NCBI GenBank assembly: GCA_032622095.1
Contig: CP136066.1
Location: 110,505,319-110,569,318, forward strand
Reading direction: 5' to 3'
Length of the DNA stretch: 64,000 nucleotides
DNA from: Siphonodentalium dalli
Taxonomy: Eukaryota > Mollusca > Scaphopoda > Gadilida > Siphonodentaliidae
Shown one piece after another: positions 22,381 to 32,606 of the stretch. Position 1 is the stretch's first letter, and every line of letters starts with the position of its first letter. Below the pieces are notes generated by a model, which worked only from the letters and a program-made list of their open reading frames with translations, had not been told where the DNA came from and ran no database searches. A program made the translations under genes and the position numbers.

Positions 22381-23325
22381 AAATAATTCAATTTTACTTT
22401 TGTGATAGCCTGTTAACCGGAACGTTTTCAGTAGACATCATCGTCGACTCAAATTAGTTATTTTAAAATATAATATTGATATTAGATCGCTATTGTCACC
22501 GGGAATTTATTGAAATTGGGGTACAGTACCCCTTTAACCACTGAAATTACCAGAATTATGGTATTTTTTTGTATCACAAACTTGCCATCAAAATCGGCAA
22601 AATATCACTGTTCATGTTTGAACCATTTTTTCAAGTAAAATGAAACCATCTTTGCTATAAAAAGTTTTTTTTTAATTTAACTGCCTTAAATGTGTCACAC
22701 TGCGGTGTTTTAGACAAAATGACTCAAGATTGCTTGCAAAATGGCAAACATATTTGGTAAAAAGTTGATTTGTCACATATATTCCGAACATTATTCTCTG
22801 CTGTTCGGAAAAAGGTAGCAAATTCAGACTATTGTCAGGAAAACCGTTTCCTTCGTATTGCATATAACACGTCATTAAGGTGGAGAACACTCTGATATTA
22901 CCTCTATATCGAATAAAATATCATTGAGTTATAGCGATAGGAAAGCGATAGTCACCCAAATGTATACCAGTACAATTCACACATGACCATGCAGTCACTC
23001 CATATATACACGAACACCACATAATTGACCATGTGCCACTCGCTGTATACACATCGCCCATTACAATACAGCCACACGTGGCCATATAGCCGTGTGCCGC
23101 TGAAGATAAACATAATTATACACCCCACCCAAGACAATATAGTCACTCAAGGTATACAGGTATGATCATACATCACTTCGTGTACATGTTTGCTTCACCA
23201 GCATGGTAATAAAGAGAAAGTCTCTCCCTGTATATATATTTGCGACACCCATGGCCATATAACCACTCAGGATATACATATAGACCCAACCCAAAACCAT
23301 AGAGTAATTCCAGTATATATAGTAC
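22381..23325 (+). repeat. segmental duplication, copy 1
   Basis: Nearly identical to 26181-27352. It contains the last 150 bp of the TTAA element, part of repeat K and the inverted minisatellite. It lacks about 240 bp present in copy 2, joining at CAGAC/TATTGTCAGG. Confidence 0.9.
22960..23325 (-). repeat. degenerate minisatellite, inverted
   Basis: The same ~40-bp motif as at 8780 but on the minus strand (ACCATGCAGTCACTCCATAT). Confidence 0.75.
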
Positions 23326-23329
23326 TAGA

Positions 23330-24041
23330 AGGTGACCCGACTTCGTCCGGGCTATTCAAAAACCAAATTTCAAGTCGATAGCTCCACCCGTTTCGGAAAT
23401 CTGGTCTGCGCATGCGCGAAGCTGGCGTCGCACGGGCTCGGCGACCCGATAAAATTCGTATCCGGGGCAAGATACATTCACATACCAAATTTCAAGTCGA
23501 TAGCTCCACCCGTTTCCCTGATATATAGCCCAATGTCATTTGCGGATACCTCGGCCGGTGATGAGTTAACGCGACATCGGCCGGTTAAGAGTTAACGCGA
23601 TCACGTCACGATCTGTTGATGGCGTAATATATTTACGCAATGTTTTTCGATGAGCGAAGCATGGTCCTGCGTTCTTCCCGATAATTAAGGTAGAAACTTT
23701 AAACGTACACAGGCGTGTGATACATCTATGGAAAGATGAAGCGCCACAAATTCTAACTGTGCAAATTATATGACTGGCAATTTATTATTCGCGCTATATC
23801 GAATCGATTTGTGATCACCGAACTGAAATATATTAGCGCAAAACGGCGTAAAAACAGATTTGACCTCGGCACGTGAAAAGTTGAGCTCGGATCTGAAAAT
23901 TAATAGGCCTATGCCACTTCCCGACAGAAAATACCCCCACATACCAAGTTTCATCGAAATCGGGTCGGCCGTTATCGAGTCCATCGCGAACACACACACA
24001 GACAGACACACACACAGATCTTCCAAAATATATAATAGAAT
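23330..24041 (+). mobile_element. SINE/RTE-type retroelement(s), copy 2
   Basis: It begins CTAGAAGGTGACCCGACTTC and contains AAATTTCAAGTCGATAGCTC. It ends with CATCGAAATCGG, an (ACAC)n/GACAGACA stretch and CCAAAATATATAATAGAAT. It interrupts the minisatellite, which resumes at 24041. The middle part differs from copy 1, so it may be two fused elements. Confidence 0.6.
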
Positions 24042-24370
24042 AGTATACATATATGAACCTCACCAATGGCCTCACAGTCCTTATAATGTCCCACACCGCG
24101 CACACGACCATTCATACACTCCAGACTTGCATATACATTTCACTCATGGCTATTCAGCCGCTCGTTGTATACTCATAAACCACACGCGTGGCCATACAGT
24201 CACTCCTTGAATACCAATTCACCTCACCATTAATTTTGCCATACTGGCACTCATATATATATTGGTCACATGGCCATATAGCCACTCAATATATACATAT
24301 ACACCTCAGCCATGACCATGCATAGAGTCACTCAAGTATATATATATACATCATCAATGGCCATACAGTC
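24041..24370 (-). repeat. degenerate minisatellite, inverted, continuation
   Basis: It contains GGCCATACAGTCACTCC and ATGGCCATATAGCCACTCAA, continuing the block cut by the SINE-like insertion. Confidence 0.7.
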
Positions 24371-24522
24371 CTTCGCTCGAATTATTAGATTTGTGTTGTG
24401 CAATAGATGATAAGCTTCAATTTAATACCAAGTTTTCTTGCGGGCATAGCGTTATCGCTGTAAAAATGCATTTCTACAGCTGTTCCACGCTGTTCCACGG
24501 CCTTGATTTCGACAATTTCATG

Positions 24523-24962
24523 TTAGGTCAGTTGTCGGCCGAATAATGCAACTTCTGGTGTCTGGTGTCAGTGGCGGGGTTAATATGTGTGGCAAGGGCG
24601 AATATCGGCCTTTAATTAGACACCAAAGGGGAGCCCTATATATACGTGCTGTTTTCCTCGAGATATCGGCCGTCCGATGCACGCAATTTGAAATGCTGTC
24701 CCGCAGATTCAAGTTGTCGTTCTATCCCATATCCCATCCCATATTAGGTCAGTTGTCGACCAAATAATGCAACTTCTGGTGTCCGGTCAGTGGCGGGGTT
24801 AATATGTGTGGATAGGACGAATGTGGGCCTTTCGTTAGACACCAAAAGGGGCCCTCTACGTGTTGTATTCCTCGAGATATCGGCCGTCCCACGCAATTTG
24901 AAATTCTGTCCGCAGATTGTCGTTCTATGAACTTCTATCCCATATCCCATCCCGCAGATTGT
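24523..24962 (+). repeat. two tandem copies of a 221-bp unit
   Basis: TTAGGTCAGTTGTCG...CAACTTCTGGTGTC...CTCGAGATATCGGCCGTCC...CCCATATCCCATCCC occurs at 24523 and 24744. The short frames in it on both strands are repeats of each other, not genes. Confidence 0.85.
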
Positions 24963-24985
24963 CATGTCCCTGCATATAATGATAA

Positions 24986-25519
24986 CTAACTATTTGAAAT
25001 TGGTCCATACTTTTGTGGTAAAATATTGCAAATCAAATTATTAACTGTAACAGTATTTATTGAGTTCAAACGTATTTTGCGCACCTGTTCACACCTGACA
25101 TGTGTTATGGTCGTGATATCATCAGAGTCACCAATATTATGTGATGTCATCCATTGGCAGGTGGTGCAAATTGATGGGTAGTCATCACTGGTCATGATAA
25201 TATATGGTTTTACATACATACGTACCATAGGCCTATATATCAATACTATAGTACGAATGCCCTGCAAATGGGTCTTTATGGGAAGAAGAATGTCCACATC
25301 TACTGATGTAAACCCGGTGTCCTGACCAATGTACCTCCATATATTCGACGGTGCAAGAGTTAAAGGCATATATGTAGTGTAAAACTGATTGTCATAGATA
25401 TACTCCGAATTATATTGGGCGGTCCGAGTTATACCTGATTTTCGAGATGATCCAGATCCAAATATTTCGAACTGCGTGTTGTACTTTCCAAGATAAGGGT
25501 ATCCATATAGAACCATCAC
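24986..25519 (-). pseudogene. 177-codon open frame, unknown, next to a decayed tandem array
   Basis: This is the longest minus-strand frame in this part of the window. It contains no motif that I recognise. The sequence FGSGSSRKSGITRT in its N-terminal part corresponds, with frame breaks, to the ~185-bp units just to the right. It may be the one unit that kept a frame, or chance. The composition is ordinary (Thr/Ile/Tyr-rich) and there are no clear splice sites. Confidence 0.25.
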
Positions 25520-26180
25520 AACAATGAATCTTTTAAATTAAATTAGGCACAGCCACATGCACTGTAAAACAGAGCCAGAATATACCATGCATACTTTTAG
25601 TGGGCGATCCCATGCAGTAATCCCGGACTTCGAAATGACCAAGATAACAGAATATCGAACTGCGTGTGGTCCTCTTTAGACAGGTATCCGGAATATCATA
25701 GAAGCCCTTAATTGTGTTCATTTTAAAGGCATATACACACACTATAAAACGCAGTCAAATGGTCATACTCGACTTGTATTGGTCGATCCCAGTAATGCCG
25801 GACTTCGGGATGACCCAAACCCAAAGATATAGAACTGTATGCATGTCGTACTATTTCGAATTAATGTTATCCAGAGTACCATCAAAACCCTTAAGTTTGT
25901 TTTTTAACACCATATCCACGCTGTAAAACTGAGTAAAATGGCTATATCGTGATTCTATTGGGTGAACAGTTATCTCGGACTTTGGTATTGCCTTGATCAC
26001 AGGATTACTAACTGCGTGTGGTCCTCCTTCGACTCAAGAGTATCATTCCATCACACCCCTTAAGTTTGTTCAGAGTTCCTTACAGGCATATCCGCACTGT
26101 AAAACGGAGTCAAATGGTGGCCATTTATTCGACTTTATTGGGCGATCCCAGTAATACCGAACATCGTGATGACCCAGAAT
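25375..26180 (-). repeat. degenerate ~180-190 bp tandem repeat
   Basis: Units begin CACTGTAAAACNGAGTCAAA at about 25375, 25557, 25739, 25918 and 26095. Shared blocks are GGGCGATCCCAGTAATNCCG, GAACTGCGTGTGGTCCT and AACCCTTAAGTTTGTT. There are about 4.4 units, and the last is cut by the segmental duplication at 26181. Confidence 0.8.
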
Positions 26181-27352
26181 AAATAATTCAATTTTACTTT
26201 TGTGATAGCCTGTTAACCGGAACGTTTTCAGTAGACATCGTCGACTCAAATTAGTTATTTTAAAATATAATATTGATATTAGATCGCTATTGTCACCGGG
26301 AATTTATTGAAATTGGGGAACAGTACCCCTTTAACCACTGAAATTACCAGAATTATGGTATTTTTTTGTATCACAAACTTGCCATCAAAATCGGCAAAAT
26401 ATCACTGTTCAGGTTTGAACCATTTTTTCAAGTAAAATGAAACCATCTTTGCTATAAAAAGTTGTTTTTTTAATTTAACTGCCTTAAATGTGTCACACTG
26501 CGGTGTTTTAGACAAAATGACTCAAGATTGCTTGCAAAATGGCAAACATATTTGGTAAAAAGTTGATTTGTCACATATATTCCGAACATTATTCTCTGCT
26601 GTTCGGAAAAAGGTAGCAAATTCAGACTCACTTGGTTATTAAACATGCTACTTAATCAACTGACAACTAAATTATATATTCTGGTTATCACAGTACCTTG
26701 TGATGCAAGACAAATCATTTTAAGCGATGCAGCATGGATTTTGCCGAAAACTTTTTTTGCGATTATGTCCATGTTTTTGAACGGCAGCACGTTTCAATGG
26801 AACTGATAGGGGTTATATTGTGTGGCTACTCTGGCCCATTAGCATCGAAATTGATTAACTTATAAACTATTGTCAGGAAAACCGTTTCCTTCGTATTGCA
26901 TATAACACGTCATTAATGTGGAGAACACTCTGATATTACCTCTATATCGAATAAAATATCATTGAGTTATAGCGATAGGAAAGCGATAGTCACCCAAATA
27001 TATACCAGTACAATTCACACATGACCATGCAGTCACTCCATATATACACGAACACCACATAATTGACCATGTGCCACTCGCTGTATACACATCGCCCATT
27101 ACAATACAGCCACACGTGGCCATATAGCCGTGTGCCGCTGAAGATAAACATAATTATACACCCCACCCAAGACAACATAGTCACTCAAGGTATACAGGTA
27201 TGATCATACATCACTTCGTGTACATGTTTGCTTCACCAGTGGTAATAAAGAGAAAGTCTCTCCCTGTATATATATTTGCGACACCCATGGCCATATAACC
27301 ACTCAGGATATACATATAGACCCAACCCAAAACCATAGAGTAATTCCAGTAT
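26181..27352 (+). repeat. segmental duplication, copy 2
   Basis: A copy of 22381-23325 with about 240 bp more (26628-26868). Since repeat K at 7975-8010 also has the CACTTGGTTA block, copy 2 is the ancestral form and copy 1 carries a deletion. Minisatellite occupies 26995-27352. Confidence 0.9.
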
Positions 27353-27523
27353 ATATATAAACAGAAATAATAGTAAAATATAGACAGACCTTGTTCTTAT
27401 ACCAATCAAATATATGGCATAAACAGTATGTTATTGTCAATTGTAATTCAATTGAGTATTTGTCACTAAAAACAATCATTCTGATTGGCCGAGAGCGGCT
27501 AAATTTCGTTTTCGATTCACCGA

Positions 27524-27714
27524 CATCGGCCGCTTCAGCGTGCATCAAATCTGAATGTAGCACGGTCAAATTTCATCGGCGCAGAACGAGTAGCGAAACG
27601 AGCACACCCGCGCGTTGTTGTCTATAGATACAGTTCATCGGTCGCTTCAGCGTGCATCAAATCTGAATGTGACACGGCACAATTTCATCGGCGCAGAACG
27701 GAGTAGCGAAACGA
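27524..27714 (+). repeat. two direct copies of a ~77-bp unit
   Basis: CGCTTCAGCGTGCATCAAAT...TTTCATCGGCGCAGAACG...AGCGAAACGAGC occurs at about 27526 and 27640. Confidence 0.8.
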
Positions 27715-27882
27715 GCCAACAAGCCCCACAGGAAATGGCTACGGAGCAGTGTTCCGAGTAACGCAATGAACAAACCCAATGATTTGTACACGGTGACAAG
27801 TCTCGATTCGTGTCATGAAAATGACTAAATGATACTTTTTATACAGTTGTTTTGCAAATTCCTTGCTAGATTGAATTACAAT

Positions 27883-28028
27883 GGAGATAAACGTACCCTG
27901 TTTCGTTGTACATTCTGGAATTCGAGCATGAAAACAGTTTGTGAACTCGCCGGCAAGCCGGCTTGTTCACAAACTGTTTTCATGCTCGAATCCCAGAATG
28001 TACAACTCAACAGGGTATGTTTATCTCC
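27883..28028. mobile_element. 146-bp foldback element
   Basis: A near-perfect palindrome. The arms run GGAGATAAACGTACCCTG, GTTGTACATTCTGG, TTCGAGCATGAAAACAGTTT and GTGAAC, and the centre is GCCGGCAAGCCGGC. It is a non-coding MITE-like hairpin. Confidence 0.85.
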
Positions 28029-28039
28029 TAAATGTTTTT

Positions 28040-28225
28040 TCTTTGTTATGTAAACAAAAGCAAAAAACGTTACAAAACCTGGCTTTTGTTTAGATTCGGA
28101 TATGGTAAACATAAAGAGCGTTATTTGTTACTGTTTTCCTGATATGGAAATAATAAAGAGCGTTTATATCATTTGTGTGTGATTAACCAATATAATTGCG
28201 CTTCTGTAACACGAACAGGCTCTTG
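28040..28225 (-). repeat. dispersed repeat M, copy 1
   Basis: It contains GTAAACATAAAGAGCGTTAT, ATTTGTGTGTGATTA and TGTAACACGAACAGGCTC. It matches, inverted and diverged, 50700-50905. Confidence 0.65.
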
Positions 28226-28473
28226 TTTGCGTACACCATCGTACGTCTTGACGACAATATACTATTTACGCCCTGATTATGTTTGGCATATGAACAAAAC
28301 TATCTATATTTTAATATTCCTTCTGTTGATGGTCATTTGAACAAATATGAATCTTTCTGCAACGAACGCCGCCCGTGCCTTTAACTGGATGTTTTTATGA
28401 CCAGCTATTTTCAGATGAGGAATTTTGAACATGTTTTGAAGTTTCTTTGCAAATACAAATATATTAGACTAGC

Positions 28474-28977
28474 TGACCCGTCCAAAACACTCCCCGGACA
28501 AAAGTACCCGTCGAAATCCGTCAGGTTTTACCCGATTTGACCTTGAATTGACCATTTTGAAGGTCAAGGTCACGTCGGGGTCACGATTTGACACGTCCAA
28601 AACACTCCGTGGACAAAAGTAACCATAGGTATCAAATTTCGTCGAAATCCGTCCGTTTTACCCGATTTGACATTGAATTGACCCTTTTGAAGGTCAAGGT
28701 CCGGTCGGGGTAACGATTTGACCCGTCCAAAAGACTCCTCGGACAAAAGTACCTCTAGTTATCAAATTTCGTCGAAATTCGTCCCGTTTTGACCTTGAAT
28801 GACCTTTTTGAAGGTCAAGGTCGGGGTCACGATTTGACACGTCCAAAACCATCCCTGGAAAAAATTATCCCTAGGTATCAAATTTCATCAAAATCCGTCG
28901 GGCAGTTTTCCCGGCCATAGCTAACAGACAAACAGACAGACAAACAAACTAACAGAAGTCCCAAAATATATAATAGA
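28474..28977 (+). mobile_element. SINE/RTE-type element with internal ~125-bp repeats, copy 3
   Basis: It starts CTAGCTGACCCGTCCAAAAC. The body is about four repeats of TATCAAATTTCGTCGAAATC, TTGACCTTGAATTGACC and GAAGGTCAAGGTC. It ends GACAAACAGACAGACAAAC and AAAATATATAATAGAAGG. Confidence 0.7.
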
Positions 28978-29480
28978 AGGACAAAAGTAACCCTAGGTAT
29001 CAAATTTCGTCGAAATCCCGCCAAAATTCGCGATTTGACATTGAATTATCCATTTTGAAGGTCAAGGTCTGGTCAGGGTCACGATTTGACCCGTCCAAAA
29101 CACCCCCCGGACAAAATTAACTCTATGTATCAAATTTCGTCGAAATCCGTCCGTTTTACCCGATTTGACCTTGAATTGACCTTTTTGAAGGTCAAGATCA
29201 GGTCGGGGTAACGATTTGACTCGTCCAAAAGACTACTCGGACAAAAGTACCTCCAGTTATCAAATTTCGTCGAAATCCGTCCCGTTTTGACCTTGAATTG
29301 ACCTTTTTAAAGGTCAAGGTCAGGTCGGGGTCACGATTTGACCCGTCCAAAACCATCCCTGGAAAAAATTACCCCTAGGTATCAAATTTCGTCAAAATCC
29401 GTCGGGCAGTTTTCCCGGCCATAATTAACAGACAAACAGACAGACAAACAAACAAACAGAAGTCCCAAAATATATATTAG
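28978..29480 (+). mobile_element. SINE/RTE-type element, copy 4, in tandem with copy 3
   Basis: The same body and tail as copy 3 (CCAAAATATATATTAGA at the end) directly follow it in the same orientation. Its head is missing, so it may be a tandem dimer. Confidence 0.7.
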
Positions 29481-30120
29481 ATATACTTGTTCTGTCTGAC
29501 CATTCCACAACTATGATGTAAAGTACACTAGTTTGATTTTGATCATACAACGTTTTATCAGTTAAGTTGCGCGATTTTAAAGACATATTATGGACTTGAT
29601 CGGGTGCGTGAAACTGATTAGTTAGTACCCAGGCGTTATGCCAACCTGGGGAATGTAGCATTCTGCTAACATCGCCGACAAATTCAAAGAAATTGACCAT
29701 ACCACTCCATAGAAAACATCGTCAGAGCTACGCTCAATTGTAAATATTTACATCTCGAATCGGGACGCAACTATCGACGATAAACACATAAATGATTTCG
29801 ACATCGAGAGTCATTGGATTTAATTGATACAGCAGAATGACGGTGTGTGTTATCAGTTTGGATTAATATTCGTAAAAGTAACTACTTTGAGCAAGATTAT
29901 TCTCCATTTCTATTTGATCACCATACCGGAGTGTTTCACATAACTTTAAACGTGGTTTATTCGATGACTTCCCCGAGTCTGCAGTCAAGCATTGCGGGTG
30001 TGGTTTGTGTGAACACGTGAATATTAATTGATTTTGAATGATTGGTCAAACAATTCATCCTTCGATTCGCAAGTAATTTCATTGGCGCGATTCCTCCCGT
30101 TTGAATTAATATATTCTATA
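29481..30120. other. unassigned stretch
   Basis: I recognise no coding exon or repeat. Confidence 0.4.
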
Positions 30121-30123
30121 GTC

Positions 30124-30164
30124 GCTAGACCAAGATGTTATTGTAATTAGACCTTGGTCTAGTT
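30124..30164. repeat. short inverted repeat CTAGACCAAG
   Basis: CTAGACCAAG and CTTGGTCTAG are 10-bp inverted ends around 20 bp, a small hairpin. Confidence 0.7.
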
Positions 30165-30600
30165 TGAGCTGCCGTTGTTCGTCAAAATCGACATGATGGC
30201 ATTTTATGAATGAAATGACCGTGATGAAATCGACAAGCTTCACATAGTATAATTATCTCAAGCAGAGTGCACCCCAGCATCGTGAATATAATGGTTAATT
30301 TCAGTAAAATAGTCCGCTCTCGACAGCCTAAATTTAACGACAGTCTATTAGATTTACATTGGTGGAATCGACATGACATTTTATGAATGAAACGAACATG
30401 ATGAAATCGACGAGGTTCTCCATCTAGTATATCAAGCACATCCCTCATCCGATCGTCACCAAACTTCATATGCATCTTCGGGTTGACCTCTAGATGGGAG
30501 CTGACCATTTTCCCGAATTCTGTTTTTGAAAAAAACATCGTTCCATACGCATCCATGCAGTTGATGTCAAATGACATACAAGACGTTCTCCTCAACCATG
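30165..30600 (-). repeat. degenerate dispersed/satellite-related sequence
   Basis: The 137-codon minus frame here contains TTTTATGAATGAAA and GAAATCGACAAG/ACGAGG repeats at 30205 and 30380, and text like the 160-bp satellite (CTAGATGGGAGCTGACCATT). It looks like repeat-derived sequence, not a gene. Confidence 0.5.
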
Positions 30601-30785
30601 AAACCGGAACTTTAAAATAAAAGCATCATCACACATGACAAAACAAGCCCTACATGTGCTTAAATAAACCTTGTATTAAAACCTGTATTTTTAATGCACG
30701 GATTCCATATAGGACAATTGACGTGTAATAAACACAGAACGATACGTATGTTAATGTGTTTATTGATATGGCACTTGTGTCATCC

Positions 30786-30990
30786 AGGGAGGTGGCTAGA
30801 GGGTCTCCGTTGGGATGGTGTCCACCTTGATAATTCCAACTGCACCCCCCCCCCCCCTTGAATCAGACCAGAGACAAGGTTTTGCATAATTCCATTTGCA
30901 CCTCCCCCCTTGTATCAAACCAAAACACCCCTTGAATCAGACCAAAGATTTTGCATCATTTCATTCCCTTCTTGCACATTAGTGTTCACA
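30786..30990 (-). repeat. dispersed G/C-rich repeat, inverted copy 3
   Basis: It contains GGTGGCTAGAGGGTCTCCGT, a run of 14 C, and AATTCCATTTGCACC, the complements of the blocks at 1868-2060. Confidence 0.75.
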
Positions 30991-31117
30991 TGCCCAATAG
31001 CCTATTTATAAACCACGGTTCTATCTACCCGATATGATATTCATATATTTTGAACCTGAAAATTGCACAAATCCTAACATCTAGTGGTCTAACTCCAGAC
31101 AAATGCACACGACTACG

Positions 31118-31800
31118 GGCAACAGACCAGGACACACCGGGCCGACCATGGTTGTTCGGCCCGGTATGAGAAAAAATTTAAAACTAAACAAGAAAATCGC
31201 AAAATCCTAGCATCTAGATTGACCTCAAGCTTCCCTAGTGTTCAGTGGAAATTTCAAACCTCATACTCTCCCTTAGTTTGGAATTTTCCCAACTGATGAC
31301 CATTTCAGTCAACAATTTTAACCAAATGTAGTAAAATATCGTTTTCTTAAACTCATTAGCATTTTTTTATTGGCCACGGGGAGGGACCAGGACACACCGG
31401 GCCGACCATGGTTCGGCCGGGTGTGCGAAAATTTTGAAATCTGAACAAGAAAATCGCAAAATCCTAGCATCTAGACTAGCCTCAAGCATTCATAGAGTTA
31501 GAAATTTCAAACCTGACACCTTGACTTAGATTGGAAAATTTCCAACTGATGACAATTCCAGTGACAATTTTGACCAACTGTATATAGGACAATATTGTTT
31601 TCTTAAATTAACTAGAAGTTTTTGACTGGCCATGGGGGGGGGGGGGGGGACGAGGACACAAGCTTTCCAAGTTTTGGAAATTTCCAACCTGACACCCCAT
31701 AAGGTTGGAACATTTCTAACTGATGGCCATTTCAGTCCAAAATTTTTACCAAAAGAAAGAAAATATGCAAATATTGGTCCAAAGACAATTAATTCCCCCC
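31118..31800 (+). repeat. ~265-bp tandem repeat, about 2.5 copies
   Basis: GACCAGGACACACCGGGCCG occurs at about 31126 and 31387, each followed by AAGAAAATCGCAAAATCCTA, CAACTGATGACCATTTCAGT and TTTTCTTAAA. A third partial unit starts near 31640 after a run of G. Nearby 31840-31920 has more TTTCCAACT repeats. Confidence 0.75.
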
Positions 31801-32310
31801 AATAAATTGTTTGAAAATCAAACCACAAGAACATTTTCAACCTATTGTTGGTATGAAATTTCCAACTAATGTTGTGTCAGGTATGAAATTTCCAACTGTT
31901 GAAAATTTTGACCAAAGTGAGACCCCCCCCCCCCCATACCCTCACCCCCTGTCGCCACGTCTCTGGTGTCATCGCGGAAGGATACAACTCGAGGCTGCGC
32001 CACTGCATGTGCTATCCTAACGCGCTAGCACTCGAACCGTATAAACAAACTCATCAACACACTCCAATCGCAACTTCTCGGATTACCGTTCTTGCGTACG
32101 GAAATCACCGAGGTTTACCGATTGCAACACACTCGTGTCGTTCTGTGTATTTATTACACGCTTGTTCCTAGAAGTAAGTGTTATTGGTGTTCCATACGGA
32201 ACGTACGTTTCATACGCTTCTCGTTGACATAAAATGACGTTCGCCTCAACCATAAAAACGGAACTATATTTATCACATAATTTGGCCATAAAAGCAGTTT
32301 CATAATTATC
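31801..32310. other. unassigned stretch
   Basis: It has a run of 13 C near 31923-31935. The short frames on both strands have no recognised motif. Confidence 0.4.
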
Positions 32311-32606
32311 GGTAATAGACACGTATAACATCAGCGCGTGCGATGACATCACGGCGTTCTTCAAATAACTTGCGATCGCTGTAGTTTATGATTGTTGTTT
32401 TCGATGAATATTTCGCGTTGCTTCGGATTTATTTGATCATGTGATAAAAGGTATCTCACACTCGTCCTATCTTATACGTAATTTATCAACCTCGTCCTCT
32501 AAATTCTATTTGAGCCTCGGTAAACCTCGGCTCAAATCGAATTTAGTGAACTCGGTTGATAAATTCCGTATAAAATAGAAACTCATATGAGCTCCTCTAT
32601 ATATCA
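32311..32606. mobile_element. foldback-type MITE N, copy 1
   Basis: It shares its whole length with 49941-50214: AATAGACACGT...GATGACATCACG...TTGTTGTTTTCGAT, then a palindromic part with TTATACGTAATTTATCAACC, CTATTTGAGCCTCGGTAAA and the complements. It is non-coding. Confidence 0.75.

Larger units (their letters stand above)
20346..22533. mobile_element. TTAA-site composite element with inverted 16-bp arrays
   Basis: The ends are AGGGGTACTGTAC and its complement. Flanks are CTAA on the left and TTAA on the right, at a site that other copies of repeat K show uninterrupted (TATTTTAACCACTG). Inside, a 16-bp array (20650-20975) has an inverted partner (21893-22155). Just inside the arrays are further inverted sequences (TTTTATCG...AGTGTACAGTCCAGTGGCG, near 20970-21029 and 21849-21885). 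There is no transposase frame. The TTAA target and short TIR suggest a piggyBac-type MITE. Confidence 0.7.

Noticed and set aside
30182-30595. 137-codon minus-strand gene
   Set aside because: The frame contains internal direct repeats and satellite-like text, and no start context or splice signals support it.
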